Part shown: positions 38,746 through 48,373 of the stretch, one piece after another
How positions within the stretch are numbered: position 1 is the stretch's first letter
How the letters are laid out: each line of letters opens with the position of its first letter
Assembly: GCA_002786855.1 (NCBI GenBank)
Contig: PCUU01000033.1
Location: 80,858-144,857, forward strand
Source: Cytophagales bacterium CG12_big_fil_rev_8_21_14_0_65_40_12
Lineage (GTDB): Bacteria; Bacteroidota; Bacteroidia; Cytophagales; Cyclobacteriaceae
Reading direction: 5' to 3'
DNA length: 64,000 nt
Notes under the pieces: generated by a model
Database searches by the model: none
What the model was told of the DNA's origin: nothing
The model's input: only the letters and a program-made list of their open reading frames with translations
Translations under genes and position numbers: made by a program

Positions 38746-38822
38746 CTGCTCAATTCAAAGATGAAAAGGCCGCTGATATGACTTTAAGATTTGTCCGAGA
38801 TGCTATTGGGAGCGAGAAGAAG

Positions 38823-38855
38823 AGTATTGAGGTTACTCAAAGTAACCTCAATACT
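38823..38855. repeat. Palindrome shared with 33147-33179
   Basis: AGTATTGAGGTTACT-CAA-AGTAACCTCAATACT, 15-bp perfect stem. Confidence 0.7.
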
Positions 38856-38982
38856 TTGTACTAGTAAGATAAGATTGCTTGTATACAACCTGTGTAATTC
38901 AGAACGTCATTCCCTTGAAAACGGGAATCTCACTATTAACTCTTAAGTTCAAGTCGCAAGAGTACAACTAACTTTTATTACT

Positions 38983-39012
38983 AAAAAAGACCTCTACGAA
39001 GTGACTTAAATA
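38983..39012. repeat. Dispersed intergenic repeat, copy 2 core
   Basis: AAAAAAGACCTCTACGAAGTGACTTAAATA, close to cores at 33052 and 63835. Confidence 0.65.
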
Positions 39013-39179
39013 CGGTATTAGTGTTCTAACACCCCCCGATTGAGGCCTTTTGTTCAGTGAAAGTTTAAATCACGGAAGCCAATACAACCACTGCTCTAAA
39101 GCCTTCCCCAAGGGGAAGGTTTGGATGGGTCTAAGCAATTGACCTAAAAAACCTTAGTTTTGAATTATAATCTAAGTCC

Positions 39180-40475
39180 ATGAAAAAGAACATTTCAACC
39201 ATATTCATTTTAATCAACTTAATGGCTTGCCAACCCACTTCTCAAACTATTTCAATGGATAAAATTGCGGAAGACTACGTCAAACTAGTTTTAGAAATAG
39301 GCCAATACAATTCGGACTTTGTGGACGCCTATTATGGTCCTGAAGAATGGAAACCCAAAACAGAAAAGGCCAATGAAATTCCTTCAGATGATTTTATCGC
39401 TAGGGCCGATGCATTGTTATCGTTGACTGATGAAGTCAATAGTGGCAGTTTTGGCACTTTAGAAAACGCTAGGTTGACCATGCTTAAAAAGCAATTGCTA
39501 GCAGTGAGAACGAAAGTTGAAATTATCGCTGGTAAAACTTTCAGTTTTGATGAAGAAGCCCTTTTGCTTTATGATGCACGTCCCCCTCATAATGATCAAG
39601 CTTATTTCGATGGTTTACTGAATGATTTGGACGCTGCATTGCCTGGTACTGGCACTATTGCCGAGCGTTATTCAGCCTTTTCAAAGCAGTTTATCATTCC
39701 TAAAGATAAACTTGATGAGGTTTTTCAGGCTGCCATCACCGAGGCTCGAAAAAGAACGGACCAGCATTTCAATCTTCCTGAAAACGAAAATTTTGTTTTA
39801 GAATACGTGAATGACAAATCATGGTCTGGTTATAATTATTACCAAGGCAAAAGCCAGAGTTTGATTCAAATCAATACCGATTTTCCGATTTACATTGAAA
39901 GGGCCATTGATTTGGCTTGTCATGAAGGATACCCAGGGCATCATGTATTTAATGCTTTATTAGAGCAAAATTTGGTAGACGCCAAGGGTTGGAAGGAGTT
40001 TTCTGTTTATCCCCTCTTCTCGCCTCAATCTTTAATTGCTGAAGGCAGTGCCAACTATGGCATCCAAGTGGCTTTTCCAGGCGAAGAAAGAATCAATTTC
40101 GAAAAGGAAGTACTCTTTCCCTTAGCAGGCATTGACCCGAGCAAGGCAGATCAGCACTATACTATTCAAGAATTGCGATCTAAACTCGATTATGCGGGTA
40201 ATGAAGCCGCTAGAAAATATTTGGACAAAGAAATCAGTCGCGAAGAAGCAGCAGCTTGGTTAGAAAAGTACCTGCTCTACGAACCTGACAGGGCCTTACA
40301 ACGCACAAGGTTTTTCGATCAATACAGAAGTTATGTAATCAATTATAACCTTGGCCGCGATTTGGTAGCTGCTTATATCGAAAAGCAAGGTGGTACAGTA
40401 GATCAACCCGAAAAACGTTGGGAAATATTTAAAGTGCTTTTGAGTAATCCCAATACTGCAAGTAGTTTGAAATGA
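39180..40475 (+). CDS. DUF885-like putative metallopeptidase, lipoprotein
   Basis: Lipobox NLMACQ; LACHEGYPGHHVFNALLEQNL. Confidence 0.8.
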   Translation: MKKNISTIFILINLMACQPTSQTISMDKIAEDYVKLVLEIGQYNSDFVDAYYGPEEWKPKTEKANEIPSDDFIARADALLSLTDEVNSGSFGTLENARLTMLKKQLLAVRTKVEIIAGKTFSFDEEALLLYDARPPHNDQAYFDGLLNDLDAALPGTGTIAERYSAFSKQFIIPKDKLDEVFQAAITEARKRTDQHFNLPENENFVLEYVNDKSWSGYNYYQGKSQSLIQINTDFPIYIERAIDLACHEGYPGHHVFNALLEQNLVDAKGWKEFSVYPLFSPQSLIAEGSANYGIQVAFPGEERINFEKEVLFPLAGIDPSKADQHYTIQELRSKLDYAGNEAARKYLDKEISREEAAAWLEKYLLYEPDRALQRTRFFDQYRSYVINYNLGRDLVAAYIEKQGGTVDQPEKRWEIFKVLLSNPNTASSLK

Positions 40476-40518
40476 TTAGATTTAATTCAATCTGATATTT
40501 AAAAGTATCTGGCATCCA

Positions 40519-40668
40519 TCAATCCATACCTATGAAAAACCTTTTCCAAATCCTCCACTGTCCGTAGTCGTCAAGGGTGAGCGCTTTCTTTTCTTGGCTT
40601 ATAGCAGCATGATTAAAGAAGAATAAGCCAATGATAATGGCGAAGAGGTGAGAGTTGAGTGTCCGCAT
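40519..40668 (-). pseudogene. Possible N-terminal relic of an exported S9-type peptidase
   Basis: MRTLNSHLFAIIIGLFFFNHAAISQEKKALTLDDYGQW: signal peptide plus motif resembling mature N-terminus of Bacteroidota S9 peptidases, then early stop. Confidence 0.35.
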
Positions 40669-40829
40669 TGCTTTGAATGTTAAAAGTTGATTCGTGTCAT
40701 GAATTTGAAGGAAATATAAGCTCCTGATCAATTAAAGATATTGTTAATCCTTTGGATTCATAACTCCGCTTTTTTAGTAGGTATTTTTTTAATGTTAATG
40801 ATGGGCTAGAGTCAATTCTAAACAACAGA

Positions 40830-40922
40830 AGTCATCCTTAAAGGATCTTTTCACGCTGTACGAGCAAATTTTGCGTTTTTGAAAAAGATCCCCTGCCTGC
40901 GGCAAGCAGACATAGGATGACT
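40830..40922. repeat. 93-bp inverted-repeat-bounded foldable intergenic element
   Basis: Terminal arms AGTCATCCT/AGGATGACT; inner GGATCTTTTC/GAAAAAGATCC; CTGCCTGCGGCAAGCAG palindrome. Confidence 0.6.
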
Positions 40923-40952
40923 GCTCAAATAGGCATTGGGCTAACTACTAAA

Positions 40953-42017
40953 TTATCTATTGTAAATATATAAGGCACTGGAATTTTCATTGCGGGCTAT
41001 AAAAAGAATTCGGTCAGTGGAATTACCGTAAAAGCCATAAAAAATTTCGTATTGGTCGTTATTGGTAAGTCTTTCATATGTATTAAGCTCTTTATTGAAC
41101 ACACTAAGCTCACCTTGTGTTCCAGCCCCATCTCTAACATTCAGTATAAGTTCATTCAAATTCTTACCATAGCCGAAAGGAACATTATCTTTTTTTTCTG
41201 GTGTTAAAATGCTTTTCTCCCCTGTTTCAATATTATAGCTTACAGCCCCATTATATGCTAGGCCATTCGTTTGCTGCGGATTAAATATCTCGCTTGCTAA
41301 AATTTCAGAGCCATCTGGTGAAAAGCTAATGGGTCCAATTTGAATAATTTGCTGGCCATAATCTCGCAAGTCAGTTCCATCAAAGTTCAATGTCATTATT
41401 CTGCTATTAGACCAACCTTGAAGGAGCAATTTACCTCCAGTCTTATCAATATCGATCAGTAAAGGGTTTTCGCTTTTTTCTAGCAAAACGGTAACTTCTT
41501 TCAAAGCAATATTCATGCGCCTCAGTGAGACATGGACCAAGCCATCCCCTTGCGTATAAATCACATCTCCATCGGGTAAATACTGAGAGTTCCAGATGGA
41601 GCCATCACCCGTGACAGACAAAGTCAAGCCTGCAATTTCAGTATCTAGAGTGAATTCATAAAGTTTAGCTGTTCGCTGTCCCTCATAGTCTCTACTCGTG
41701 CTGTATAGCAATTTATTGTCATCGTCTGAAATATCAAGCGCTTGAATAATGCCTTCCCCCGAAAATAGCTTTTTTACTTCTCCAGAAGCATCAATCATCC
41801 TCATTTCAAAGCGACTGGCCTCGTAATTATTTATAGCATAGTAAATTTTTGATCCTTCATGCGAAACAACTAGCGCCCCAAGACCAGAACGATCATTTCC
41901 AGAACTATAATTGTCCAGTTTTACTTGACCCAAGCTATTGATAGTAACAGGGTCTTCTTCTTTATGACAAGAAACCGCAAAGATAAACAATAGAAAATAC
42001 ACTAAAATTCTTTTCAT
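40953..42017 (-). CDS. TolB/PD40-like beta-propeller lipoprotein
   Basis: Lipobox FAVSCH; repeated SPDGSEI / DISDDDNKLLYSTSRD propeller motifs. Confidence 0.75.
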   Translation of the reverse strand: MKRILVYFLLFIFAVSCHKEEDPVTINSLGQVKLDNYSSGNDRSGLGALVVSHEGSKIYYAINNYEASRFEMRMIDASGEVKKLFSGEGIIQALDISDDDNKLLYSTSRDYEGQRTAKLYEFTLDTEIAGLTLSVTGDGSIWNSQYLPDGDVIYTQGDGLVHVSLRRMNIALKEVTVLLEKSENPLLIDIDKTGGKLLLQGWSNSRIMTLNFDGTDLRDYGQQIIQIGPISFSPDGSEILASEIFNPQQTNGLAYNGAVSYNIETGEKSILTPEKKDNVPFGYGKNLNELILNVRDGAGTQGELSVFNKELNTYERLTNNDQYEIFYGFYGNSTDRILFIARNENSSALYIYNR

Positions 42018-42152
42018 TATCGTATGGTGATTAACTAGATATCAAGCTAATAAATCTAATATGTATTTAAAAATAACAAATGGATTTGTTGCCATTTAGG
42101 CCTATACAAACTTTAATCTAATCAGCCCTTAGTGCTTTTTGAAGGACCTTTG

Positions 42153-43340
42153 CTAAACCATCTCCAACGCAATTCCTAAATCCGAAATCAGGTCTTCTTT
42201 ATTTTCTAGGCCTACAGAAATGCGCATATCGCCCAAGGAAATGCCTAGGCCAGCGAACTGTTCGGGGCTCAGTTCTTTCAAATAACTAATGGCCGGGGCA
42301 TATATTAAGCTTTCATGTCCGCCCCAACTTACCCCAATTTGGAACAGGCTTAAGCCATTCACAAAAGCTTTCACTTTATCCAAATCATCGGATTTAATCC
42401 TAAAACTCATCAAACCTGTCAGACCAGTCATTTGGCGTTTGGCTAATTCCTTTTGGTCGAAAGACTTGGCACCGGGATAGCGCAATATTTCAATCTTTGG
42501 ATGATGCTCTAGAAATTCGGCCAATGCGAGTGCATTCTCTTGATGCTGTTTCATGCGGACGGACAGGGTTCTTAAGCTGCGCAGCAATAACCATGCTTCG
42601 AAGGGTGCCATCTTCGCCCCAATCCATTCATACTCCTTCAATGAAATGGAATCAATGACTTCGGCCTTTCCAATCACAACTCCCGCCACTACATCACTAT
42701 GGCCTCCAATATATTTAGAGCAAGAGTGAATCTCTAAATCCACTCCCATCGCCAACGGCTTTTGATAGAGGGGGCTTGCCCACGTGTTGTCAATAATGGT
42801 TTTTATGCCTTTTGATTTGGCCAATTGGCAAACTGCCGTGATGTCCTGCAAAGAGAAAACAGCCGAAGAAGGGCTTTCAAGGTAGATTAAGCTGGTATTT
42901 GGCTGAATGGCTGTCTCAAAATCAGACAGTTTTTTGCCTTCCACAAAAGTGACTTCGATATTGAATTTGGGCTTTAAATATGAGGTTAGAAAGTTACTGG
43001 CTGGGCCATAAAGGTTTTTAATTGCTATTACATGATCTCCAGACTTGACACAGTGCATGACCGCTGCAGAAATTGCTCCCATTCCCGAAGGAAATAATTG
43101 CGCCTTCTCTCCTCCTGATAAAGCAGCTAACTTTTGTTCCACCAGTTTTACTGTTGGGTTTTTGCCACGGCTATAAATAAAGCTTTCTAAACGATTGTCA
43201 AAAGCAGCATCTATGGCATCCCAATTTTCGAAGGTGAAAAGCGAATTCTGAAAAATAGGCGGCACTACTGCTCCATTTGGATTTCTTTCGTCATCATGTG
43301 CCAATAGCGTTTCCGCTGAAATCCATGTTTTCTTACTCAT
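42153..43340 (-). CDS. Cys/Met metabolism PLP-dependent enzyme (cystathionine beta-lyase-like)
   Basis: YSRGKNPTVKLVEQKLAALSGGEKAQLFPSGMGAIS; IIDNTWASPLYQKPLAMGVDLEIHSCSKYIGGHSDV. Confidence 0.92.
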   Translation of the reverse strand: MSKKTWISAETLLAHDDERNPNGAVVPPIFQNSLFTFENWDAIDAAFDNRLESFIYSRGKNPTVKLVEQKLAALSGGEKAQLFPSGMGAISAAVMHCVKSGDHVIAIKNLYGPASNFLTSYLKPKFNIEVTFVEGKKLSDFETAIQPNTSLIYLESPSSAVFSLQDITAVCQLAKSKGIKTIIDNTWASPLYQKPLAMGVDLEIHSCSKYIGGHSDVVAGVVIGKAEVIDSISLKEYEWIGAKMAPFEAWLLLRSLRTLSVRMKQHQENALALAEFLEHHPKIEILRYPGAKSFDQKELAKRQMTGLTGLMSFRIKSDDLDKVKAFVNGLSLFQIGVSWGGHESLIYAPAISYLKELSPEQFAGLGISLGDMRISVGLENKEDLISDLGIALEMV

Positions 43341-44790
43341 CTATTTCTTCTGGTTTGGTTTTAACTTCATTATAAAAACAGCCTTTACCTGTCAATGCCA
43401 GTAAAGGCGCAATAATCAAATTGGCTAAGGTCATCAATTGCCAATGCCAATATTCAGTGACTGGCACACCCAAAGTAGCCGCTATAAAAACACCTGTTGT
43501 CGTCCAAGGGATAATATTTTCGATCATAGTTCCATAGTCTTCAATGGAACGCGAGAGTACCTTTCTTGGAATTTTGTATTGGTCGTATTTCTTCCCGAAG
43601 GCATCCCCAATAATAAAGCTTGTGGCGCTTTGATTCGAGGTGGTCACATTAGTAAAGCCAGCAGCAAATAAGGATGAAATGATAACTGAAGATCTAGTCT
43701 TTGCGAAAGCAAAAATGCGGTTCACTAGACGCGGCATAGCATCGATCATGTCAATGGAGCCCACAAAAGTGAATATCACAAAGAAAAGCATAATGGCATA
43801 GTCCAATTCATACATTCCCCCTCGGGTGAATAGTGTCACAACGTTTTCAGGAACAGTTGCCATCCATGTTGCCATTGAAGTATCGAAGCCTTTATTCAAA
43901 GTGTTGACAATATCAAAAACAGTGAATTGTTGAAAGATCAAGGCCAAAATTGCCGCTACAAAAGCTGAGGCAAGTAAGGTGGGCAAGGTTCCCTTTTTGG
44001 TGAGCGATCCATAAAGTACAATCACAGGCGGAATGAACAAGAACAAATTAAAGCTGAACATGGACTCAATGGCCGAGAGTGTGTTCGTGATTTGCTCCGT
44101 ATCTACAATTCCATCTCCAACTGGCTTTACAAAACCCATGACAAAGAAGACCACAGTTGCAATCAAAGCTGACGGCATTGTGGTGTTCATCATGGAACGG
44201 ATATGGGCGTACAGGTCAGTTTCAGCGGCCAATGCGGCTAAATTGGTAGTATCGCTCAATGGCGAAATTTTATCTCCAAAATATGAACCCCCTACTATCG
44301 CACCGGCCGTAATGGCTAAATCCGCATTGACCGCTCCTGCCATCCCCATAAGTACCACGCCAATGGTACCAATCGAGCCCCATGAAGTGCCTGTTAAGGT
44401 TGAAAATATAATGGGAATCAGAAATGAAAGCACATAGATATAGTCTGTGTTGATCATTTTGATACCGTAGTAAATCAACATGGGAATGGTACCGCTGATG
44501 ATCCAAGTGCCTATAATTACACCAATGGCGAAAAGAATCAGGATTGCAGGTAAGCCTTTGGCCAATTTCTTTACAATGGCTTTGAGAATGTCATCCCATT
44601 CAAAACCCATGATCAACAGTTGGCCAATAGAAAATACCGAGGCAATGAGAAACACTACTTCTAGCGGAAACGCTTCTTGACCAAGGAATTGAGGCCTTAA
44701 AATCAGTCCGTAACTAATGAGCAATGAAAGAAAAGCCACAGGCATTACTGCATGGTAAAACTTGACCTCTACGTTTTTAAGTGGTTTCAT
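43333..44790 (-). CDS. nhaC: NhaC-family Na+/H+ antiporter
   Basis: TLTGTSWGSIGTIGVVLMGMA, GSYFGDKISPLSDTTNLAA motifs. Confidence 0.9.
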   Translation of the reverse strand: MKPLKNVEVKFYHAVMPVAFLSLLISYGLILRPQFLGQEAFPLEVVFLIASVFSIGQLLIMGFEWDDILKAIVKKLAKGLPAILILFAIGVIIGTWIISGTIPMLIYYGIKMINTDYIYVLSFLIPIIFSTLTGTSWGSIGTIGVVLMGMAGAVNADLAITAGAIVGGSYFGDKISPLSDTTNLAALAAETDLYAHIRSMMNTTMPSALIATVVFFVMGFVKPVGDGIVDTEQITNTLSAIESMFSFNLFLFIPPVIVLYGSLTKKGTLPTLLASAFVAAILALIFQQFTVFDIVNTLNKGFDTSMATWMATVPENVVTLFTRGGMYELDYAIMLFFVIFTFVGSIDMIDAMPRLVNRIFAFAKTRSSVIISSLFAAGFTNVTTSNQSATSFIIGDAFGKKYDQYKIPRKVLSRSIEDYGTMIENIIPWTTTGVFIAATLGVPVTEYWHWQLMTLANLIIAPLLALTGKGCFYNEVKTKPEEIDE

Positions 44791-44978
44791 AGTTTAAAAA
44801 GTCGGCAGAAGATAGTTAGAGAATGTTAGAAATGAAATGCCAAGATGAAAAGAGCAGATATTGACCTCAAATCATGGCAGCATTGCGGCAATAAAAGCCA
44901 TTTTAAACTGAAGGTATAAGCTTATCTAGCCGTATATTATGTTTAACTTGTTTAGCGTCACTTTTAATCTTGTTAAGA

Positions 44979-45545
44979 ATGTCCATGAAATTATACATCA
45001 AATACATGGTGAGCCTTCGGTGTAAGATGTTGGTGAAGAAAGAGTTAGCTAAACTTGGATTGCACTATGTTGTACTCGATTTAGGTATGGTTGAAGTGCT
45101 GGGCGAACTTAAAGAAGAACAACGCTTAACCCTAAAAGCGAACCTGTTAAAATCAGGTTTAGAGCTTCTAGATGATAGCCGAAGTATATTGATTGATAGG
45201 ATCAAAAGCGTTATCATCGAAATGATCCACCATACAGACGAACTGCCTAGTGTCAATTACTCTGATTATATCGCTGAAAAACTAGATTATGACTACACTT
45301 ATCTCTCCAATATTTTTTCAGAAGTAAAAGGCATTACCATCCAGCAATTCATCATCGTTCACAAAATAGAAAGAGTTAAAGAACTGCTGCTATATGACGA
45401 ACTTAACCTTACCGAAATATCATACAAGCTTCATTATAGCAGTGTTGCGCATTTATCTAACCAATTCAAGAAAGTAACAGGGCTCTCGCCTTCGTTTTAT
45501 AAAAAGCTTAAAAAGAAAAGGATTGGTAATCTTGAATCTGTCTGA
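44979..45545 (+). CDS. AraC-family HTH regulator with small N-terminal domain
   Basis: C-terminal GITIQQFIIVHKIERVKELLLYDELNLTEISYKLHYSSVAHLSNQFKKVTGLSPSFYKK. Confidence 0.9.
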   Translation: MSMKLYIKYMVSLRCKMLVKKELAKLGLHYVVLDLGMVEVLGELKEEQRLTLKANLLKSGLELLDDSRSILIDRIKSVIIEMIHHTDELPSVNYSDYIAEKLDYDYTYLSNIFSEVKGITIQQFIIVHKIERVKELLLYDELNLTEISYKLHYSSVAHLSNQFKKVTGLSPSFYKKLKKKRIGNLESV

Positions 45546-45691
45546 ATCCTACAATTGGTCCACATCCAAGTAAGGCAAAGTACTTACCAACCTGTGATAG
45601 ATATAACATTTTGACATAATTCTGTAACATGTATTAATTATAGAAAAGTGACCTTTATGCGGTGAAAACTTATTCACCCCAAAACGTCATC

Positions 45692-46003
45692 ATGAAAAGA
45701 TTAAGACTTCGAATATTAATAGGTGTGTTATTATTAGCTTCAGTTGTTCTGCCCATACAGGCCGAAAGAGCAAATAAACGCCCTGCAATGACCCATACAG
45801 ACTCACTTAGGTCCATTGCGATTGCTGAAAGGCTCATTGAAATCAAGGAACTTGATAAATCCAATTTGAAAGCTTCGGAAAAGAAAGCTTTACGTAAAGA
45901 AGTGCGCGAAATCAAAAAAGAAGATAGAGCAAATGGTGGTGGTTTATACCTTTCCGTTGGCTCCATCATCATTATTATACTTTTATTGATCCTTCTACTT
46001 TAA
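45692..46003 (+). CDS. Small exported/membrane protein (RKEVREIKK...GGGLYLSVGSIIIIILLLILLL)
   Basis: Signal-like N-terminus, charged middle, C-terminal TM; start chosen at ATG 45692. Confidence 0.75.
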   Translation: MKRLRLRILIGVLLLASVVLPIQAERANKRPAMTHTDSLRSIAIAERLIEIKELDKSNLKASEKKALRKEVREIKKEDRANGGGLYLSVGSIIIIILLLILLL

Positions 46004-46027
46004 TAGGCCTTAGTCACTTTGTTAATT

Positions 46028-46240
46028 ATGAAAAAAATAGGCGTTATACTCCTTGTATTAGGTGTTTTACTTTCTGTGTATTCTGGATTCAATTTTATAA
46101 CAAAAGAAAAAGTGGTTGATATCGGAGATATTCAGATCACGGCTGACAAAAAACACAATGTTGTTTGGTCTCCTATCCTAGGAATTGCTTTGCTCGTCAT
46201 TGGCGGTGGAGTTTTACTTTTTGGGAGCAGTAAAAAATAA
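46028..46240 (+). CDS. Small two-TM protein (DUF3185-like)
   Basis: MKKIGVILLVLGVLLSVYSGFNF...VVWSPILGIALLVIGGGVLLF. Confidence 0.7.
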   Translation: MKKIGVILLVLGVLLSVYSGFNFITKEKVVDIGDIQITADKKHNVVWSPILGIALLVIGGGVLLFGSSKK

Positions 46241-46280
46241 AGCCAAATCTAGTTTCAACATTAAACTAACAATTACACTC

Positions 46281-46436
46281 ATGGGAAATCTCTTATATAC
46301 TATTGCAGTAATACTCGTCATCTTGTGGGCTATTGGCTATGTTGGTTATGATTTAGGGAACATAGTTCATATACTTCTTGTGATTGCGGTCATTGCCGTG
46401 CTCTTCAGAATCATCAAGGGGCAGAAAGTACTTTGA
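46281..46436 (+). CDS. Lmo0937-family small membrane protein
   Basis: MGNLLYTIAVILVILWAIGYVGYDLGNIVHILLVIAVIAVLFRIIKGQKVL; internal start of ORF-track entry 46185. Confidence 0.8.
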   Translation: MGNLLYTIAVILVILWAIGYVGYDLGNIVHILLVIAVIAVLFRIIKGQKVL

Positions 46437-46751
46437 TGTTCTAACACTGTTATTTAAAAATTCACTTCAAGGTATTTTTACTTATTAAAAAATGTATTAG
46501 TGTTTCATACAATTAAAGAGGTTTTTCAAATTGAATGCTGCCATTACTTTCAAACAGGTAGTCTCATAAATAGTGGTCTAACGCTAAATTGAGATTGCTA
46601 TTCGACACACCGGATATTTTGAAAATAATGTTTCAAGTTCAGTTGAGAGCCTCTTCTTTATTTCTTGAGGCTTTACCGTATTTTGTTTTAGAGGAGAAAG
46701 TAAGACTTTCATTGACTAAAATTCTCAATAAGTATGCATGAGCCAAAATTG

Positions 46752-46904
46752 CTATTGACCCTCTACCGTTTCAAACAAATCACTGATAATGTGTTGCTTG
46801 GAAATTGGTGTGACTTCCCTGAAGTAGCCCAACAAATCCTTTGTCGTGGAGTATCTTTTAGTCCTTTTCTTTAACTGACCATTTGCAGTTTCTCCTTTTT
46901 GACC
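46752..46904 (-). pseudogene. Possible decayed coding fragment
   Basis: Open stretch GQKGETANGQLKKRTKRYSTTKDLLGYFREVTPISKQHIISDLFETVEGQ* in an otherwise empty ~700-bp gap; no start codon. Confidence 0.2.
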
Positions 46905-47161
46905 TTATCATGCTATTGGTTTGAAAAAGAAAGTCAGCCAGTAAATGAGCAATAAGTAGCCTGAGGAGTATTTCTATCTCTGTTATGTCCATTAAGTCTG
47001 AGTTTCAAACCGTTTTATATAAGGTGTTAATTACTTCCTTTTTAGTACCTTAAAGAGTACTAACAAGTCTTAACCTATTATCTCCTTTCTTAAATCAATC
47101 TGACCCAGAACCAATGAGATAAATCTCATGGTGATCATTTTTTCCTATAAAAAGTTGCCGC

Positions 47162-47437
47162 TTACTCCTTTGGTTTTTCAGGCATAACGCCTGCGTCATT
47201 TTCTTTGACTTTTGGTGGCCGTTCACCTCTCAGGTGTATGATCAGTCCATCTAAAAATTTCCTAAGGATTTGGTCTCCTGCTTCTACATAGTTAGGATGA
47301 TCTTCCGCCCTGAACATATCGCCAAGGGCACCTTTGGTGATTTCAAAGTCTACCAATTTTAGAATTTCCACGATGTTTTCATCTCGGAGTTTATGAGCCA
47401 CTCTTAGTTTTTTGAGGATATCGTTGTTAGTAAGCAT
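47162..47437 (-). CDS. DUF1456 (YehS-like) single-domain protein
   Basis: LTNNDILKKLRVAHKLRDENIVEILKLVDFEITKGALGDMF...FLDGLIIHLRGERP. Confidence 0.85.
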   Translation of the reverse strand: MLTNNDILKKLRVAHKLRDENIVEILKLVDFEITKGALGDMFRAEDHPNYVEAGDQILRKFLDGLIIHLRGERPPKVKENDAGVMPEKPKE

Positions 47438-47489
47438 ATAGAACCGAATTTAAGCGTTTTATCTTCTAGTTAGCAAATTTGGGTAAGGT

Positions 47490-47640
47490 TATATAACCCC
47501 TCAGTCCTGCGGACAGCTCCCTTAAAACAAGGGAGCAGCAGATTTTGCTGAAATTTATAATTCAAAACTCAAGATTTATTTCCGGTCTCAATCCACTCCC
47601 CTCCTGTTTAGAGGGGTGCATAAAACGGGGTGGTCCTTTC
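47490..47640. repeat. Bacteroidota-type intergenic palindromic repeats
   Basis: CCCTCAGTCCTGCGGACAGCTCCCTT-AAAAC-AAGGGAGC and CCCCTCCTGTTTAGAGGGG. Confidence 0.5.
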
Positions 47641-47780
47641 TACTCCTATTCAGGTGTCCTAGCCAATCTCATAAATAGCGACTTCGGTAACAATTGTTAC
47701 ACATTCTTAATCAAGAGATGCGTCTATTTACTATTGATAGAGTCAAGTGTGCTTTTCATCTTGATGAAACGATAAAAGAC

Positions 47781-48272
47781 ATGAGAAAGAAAAATTTATT
47801 ATTGGGTTTTGGCTTATTATTTATAACCACGGTAGCAGCGGTAGGCTGTAATGGCAAAAGCAGTGTCACCACAGAAGAGACTGAAAAACCAGCCGATGAA
47901 CCCACTGAGCTTATTGCAAATATTGATGCCGCAAACTTGCTTACAACGGTATGCTATGCCTGTCACAACCCCAAAAGTGGCTCGCACGATGAAATGCTGG
48001 CGCCACCCCTTGTCGGTATTAAGCAGCAATATTTAAATGCTACTGCAAATCGTGCGGGTTTTGTAGAACGTATGGCAGCATTCGTTACTAACCCAAGTGA
48101 AGATAAAGCATTAATGAAGGGTCCAATTAGACGCTTTGGCTTAATGCCTAAACCACCAGTAACTGATGAACAAATCAAGGCGATTGTTACTTTTATTTAT
48201 GATAATGAGCTTCCAACACCAGCTTGGTTTGCTGAGCATGAAGAACAGATGCACGGCAAAGCAAAAGATTGA
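47781..48272 (+). CDS. c-type cytochrome lipoprotein
   Basis: Lipobox AAVGCN; VCYACHNPKSGSHDEMLAPPLVGI (CxxCH); MPKPPVTDEQIKAIVTFIYD; start chosen at ATG 47781. Confidence 0.88.
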   Translation: MRKKNLLLGFGLLFITTVAAVGCNGKSSVTTEETEKPADEPTELIANIDAANLLTTVCYACHNPKSGSHDEMLAPPLVGIKQQYLNATANRAGFVERMAAFVTNPSEDKALMKGPIRRFGLMPKPPVTDEQIKAIVTFIYDNELPTPAWFAEHEEQMHGKAKD

Positions 48273-48300
48273 ATGTTTAGCCTTTAGCTAAACATTCAAT
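48268..48300 (+). terminator. Hairpin overlapping cytochrome stop codon
   Basis: ATTGAATGTTTAGC-CTTTA-GCTAAACATTCAAT, 14-bp perfect stem; weak U tract. Confidence 0.55.
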
Positions 48301-48373
48301 TTCAGATTTTCTTTATCACTTCTGAATAATCACATACTAGTAAAGAAGGTGAGTTACTTAAGAGGCACTCTAA

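Noticed and set aside
44033-44437. 134-aa ORF antisense to nhaC
   Set aside because: Mirror-frame ORF inside a confident transporter gene, with no recognisable domain.
42153-44969. Possible SAM-type riboswitch controlling the metC-like gene
   Set aside because: The metC-like gene overlaps the end of nhaC, and the leader upstream of nhaC shows no recognisable riboswitch core.
47545-47775. 76-aa ORF upstream of the cytochrome gene
   Set aside because: Runs through palindromic intergenic repeats and into the cytochrome 5' region; not protein-like.
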